From the NCBI GenBank assembly GCA_023667015.1, contig JAMPAX010000001.1:729151-793150 (forward strand): a DNA stretch of 64,000 bases, in the 5' to 3' direction. Of the stretch, positions 62,566 to 64,000 are shown one piece after another. The DNA comes from Muribaculaceae bacterium (lineage in GTDB: Bacteria > Bacteroidota > Bacteroidia > Bacteroidales > Muribaculaceae). The notes below the pieces were generated by a model, which saw only the letters and a program-made list of their open reading frames with translations, searched no databases and was not told the DNA's origin. The stretch's first letter is position 1; every line of letters begins with the position of its first letter. Position numbers and translations under genes: made by a program.

Positions 62566-63363
62566 TTGGAAAATAAGTATTTTATCGCCGTTAATGGCCA
62601 ACAGCAGGGACCTTTCTCTGAGGCTCAGCTCTCTTCTCAAAATATCTCTCCCGAAACTTTAGTATGGTATCTGGGGCTCGCTACATGGACCCCGGCTTCC
62701 CAACTACCCGAACTCGCTCATCTGTTTGTCCAGACTCAGCCTGCCTATCAACAGCCTGCCCAGCCCGCGTACCAACACCCCGCTCAGCCCGCGTACCAAC
62801 AGCCCGCTCAGCCCGCGTACCAACAGCCCGCTCAGCCCGCTTATCAGTATTTTATCGCCATCAATGGGCAGCAACTTGGTCCCATTGACCCCTCCCTTTT
62901 CTCTCAATATGGTGTGACTGCCGATACAATGGTTTGGCGCGAGGGTATGGCTTCCTGGCAACCGGCCCATATCCTTCCGGAGCTTGCTCCTTATATTAAT
63001 ATTAATGCTCAACCTGTTCAATCTTATGGCCAGCAACCTTCTCAGCCCTATGGTCAGCCGGGCTACGGCCAACAACCCGGGGGTGTTCCCGCTCAGCAGC
63101 ACACCAACTGGCTCCCCTGGGCTATCACCGCTACTATCCTCGGCTTCTTATGCGGCTGCTTGGGTATGATTTGTGGTATCGTTGGTTGGGTTTATGCCTC
63201 CAAAGCTAATGAGTATTATGCCGCCGGCCAGACTGTCCTCGGCGATGACAAGAATACTTCTGCCAAAACCTGGACCATCATCGCCTTAGTCCTCGTAGGC
63301 ATAGGTGCCATCTGCAGCTTCTTCTACATGGGTGCCGTAATGGCCGCTCTGGAATCCCTTTAG
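62566..63363 (+). CDS. Two GYF_2 domains plus DUF4190-like membrane part
   Basis: A 265-residue protein. Two GYF_2 (DUF4339) domains, YFIAVNGQQQGPFSEAQL with LVWYLGLATWTPASQLPEL and YFIAINGQQLGPIDPSLF with MVWREGMASWQPAHILPEL, are separated by a PAYQQPAQ repeat tract (~residues 59-93). A Gln/Pro/Gly-rich stretch follows, then two membrane helices in a DUF4190-like region (WLPWAITATILGFLCGCLGM, TIIALVLVGIGAICSFFYMG). GYF_2 domains are thought to bind proline-rich peptides. The start is TTG at 62566. Another GYF_2 gene follows. Confidence 0.82.
   Translation: MENKYFIAVNGQQQGPFSEAQLSSQNISPETLVWYLGLATWTPASQLPELAHLFVQTQPAYQQPAQPAYQHPAQPAYQQPAQPAYQQPAQPAYQYFIAINGQQLGPIDPSLFSQYGVTADTMVWREGMASWQPAHILPELAPYININAQPVQSYGQQPSQPYGQPGYGQQPGGVPAQQHTNWLPWAITATILGFLCGCLGMICGIVGWVYASKANEYYAAGQTVLGDDKNTSAKTWTIIALVLVGIGAICSFFYMGAVMAALESL
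62740..62847 (+). repeat. 24-bp coding tandem repeat
   Basis: About four and a half copies of a 24-bp unit (CCCGCGTACCAACAGCCCGC plus TCAG) encoding PAYQQPAQ, with the inner copies nearly identical and one CAG-to-CAC change. Likely to vary in copy number. Confidence 0.85.
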
Positions 63364-63616
63364 AACAGTCTTCCAAAGCCCACAATACCCCACAAGGTCC
63401 CTCCCCAAGAGGATGTTTCATAAATCGTATTATCAATAGAACGTAGGGACGCACGGCTCGTGCGCCTGCTTATAGTCAATATGTTATAATTGGATGCACG
63501 AGCCGTGGCGTCCCTATGTCCTGATTAATGATACAGCCCCTTGTGGAGCGGATCCCAAAACCCTCAAAATACCCAATATTCCCAAATTCTATCTCCTGGT
63601 TCCTAATTTAAATAAG
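63364..63616. other. Spacer with REP family A inverted pair
   Basis: Between the two GYF_2 genes. Besides the repeat at 63441-63527 I see no gene. Confidence 0.5.
63441..63527. repeat. REP-like inverted pair, family A copy 3
   Basis: ACGTAGGGACGCACGGCTCG on the left and its near complement (GCACGAGCCGTGGCGTCCCT) on the right, about 40 bp apart: two facing copies of the element seen once at 24682 and 58131. Confidence 0.7.
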
Positions 63617-64000
63617 GTGAAATTCTTCGTAATGTCCGAGCAGGGGCAATCCGGCCCCTATGACCTCAGCCAACTGACTGAAATTGGCCTGAGACCCTCT
63701 TCGTATGTCTGGACAAAAGGTATGGCCGACTGGCTACGTGCCGACGAAGTCCCCGAAATCTGCTATCTCTTCCGCCAACATTTGGTTGGAGGGGCAATTT
63801 GCAATAGCCCCGTGGAGAAGGACACAATCCTCAACCCGAAATCAGATGATGGTGCGATAAATAATCTCCCTCAGGATGAGGATGCCCGACGCTTTGTCCG
63901 CTCTTTTACGGCTGACGATGACCCTCCTGAGAATATAGACCTCAATACCCCTCCTCTGAATCTTCTTCCCATTGCAATCCTAACTGCTATTCTGTGTTTC
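63617..64000 (+). CDS. GYF_2-domain protein, cut by window end
   Basis: An open frame of 128 codons running off the window. From a GTG at 63617 (or ATG at 63632) it reads FFVMSEQGQSGPYDLSQL and SSYVWTKGMADWLRADEVPE, a GYF_2 (DUF4339) domain like the two in the preceding gene. A Ser/Asp-rich linker follows and the final visible residues (LLPIAILTAILCF) start a membrane helix. Codons 57-65 (LVGGAICNSP) are built from a repeat related to the inverted repeat at 58661-58740. Probably a paralogue of the preceding protein. Confidence 0.75.
   Translation, partial: MKFFVMSEQGQSGPYDLSQLTEIGLRPSSYVWTKGMADWLRADEVPEICYLFRQHLVGGAICNSPVEKDTILNPKSDDGAINNLPQDEDARRFVRSFTADDDPPENIDLNTPPLNLLPIAILTAILCF

Noticed and set aside
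62740-62847. Regular 24-bp repeats considered as a CRISPR array
   Set aside because: Units are contiguous with no spacers and encode an in-frame peptide repeat.

Overview
The window looks like chromosomal DNA of a gut Bacteroidales, most likely a Muribaculaceae (S24-7) member. This rests on lineage habits read from the sequence: a fused MurF-alanine racemase, DUF2851, DUF3098, DUF3467 and DUF4831 proteins, BspA-type leucine-rich repeats, secretion-tail-like C-termini, promoters of the Bacteroidetes form TTG-N19-21-TAnnTTTG, and weak Shine-Dalgarno sequences. Family assignments come from motif recognition and memory, not from a database search.

Layout. 1-3.7 kb is an accessory block beside tRNA-Ser: a minus-strand cluster (truncated RecD2-like protein, membrane protein, HD protein, two-cluster ferredoxin, MmcQ/YjbR protein) and a broken EcoRI-type adenine methyltransferase. 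4-18 kb is mostly housekeeping: NfeD/SPFH/Fur operon, phosphoglycerate mutase, topA-prfB, class III FBPase, an SDR, gyrB, a pair of related small exported proteins and tRNA-Leu. A 706-codon orphan, possibly phage-derived, follows tRNA-Leu. 20.5-30 kb holds murF-alr, ispG, a PAP2-like membrane protein, an RluA pseudouridine synthase, a DUF2851 gene, DUF3467 and cysS. 30.4-34.7 kb is a cobalamin riboswitch driving one giant surface protein. 34.7-48.5 kb is a minus-strand run (LolD-type ATPase, copper ATPase, rRNA methyltransferase, xseAB, DUF4831, nnr, surE, a GT2, mtaB) interrupted by an RsmI-like/MBL pair. 48.6-53.9 kb is the cluster ftsX-DUF3098-uppP-truB-queA plus a GT4. 54-64 kb has rubrerythrin, recO, a lipoprotein, a POT transporter, SufE, a second giant secreted protein and two GYF_2-domain proteins, the last cut by the window end.

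The strongest candidates for something new are: (1) the cobalamin riboswitch with its own terminator upstream of a 1278-residue protein joining BspA repeats, a domain like those of B12-locus surface proteins, a BtuG-like beta-propeller and a secretion-tail-like C-terminus, with no TonB receptor beside it; (2) two copies, 27 kb apart and on opposite strands, of a short RNA unit with a canonical promoter, a shared 5' block and unrelated terminator stems; (3) a repeated design in which a long palindrome ending a gene contains that gene's own stop codon. Several short dispersed palindromic repeat families also decorate the spacers.
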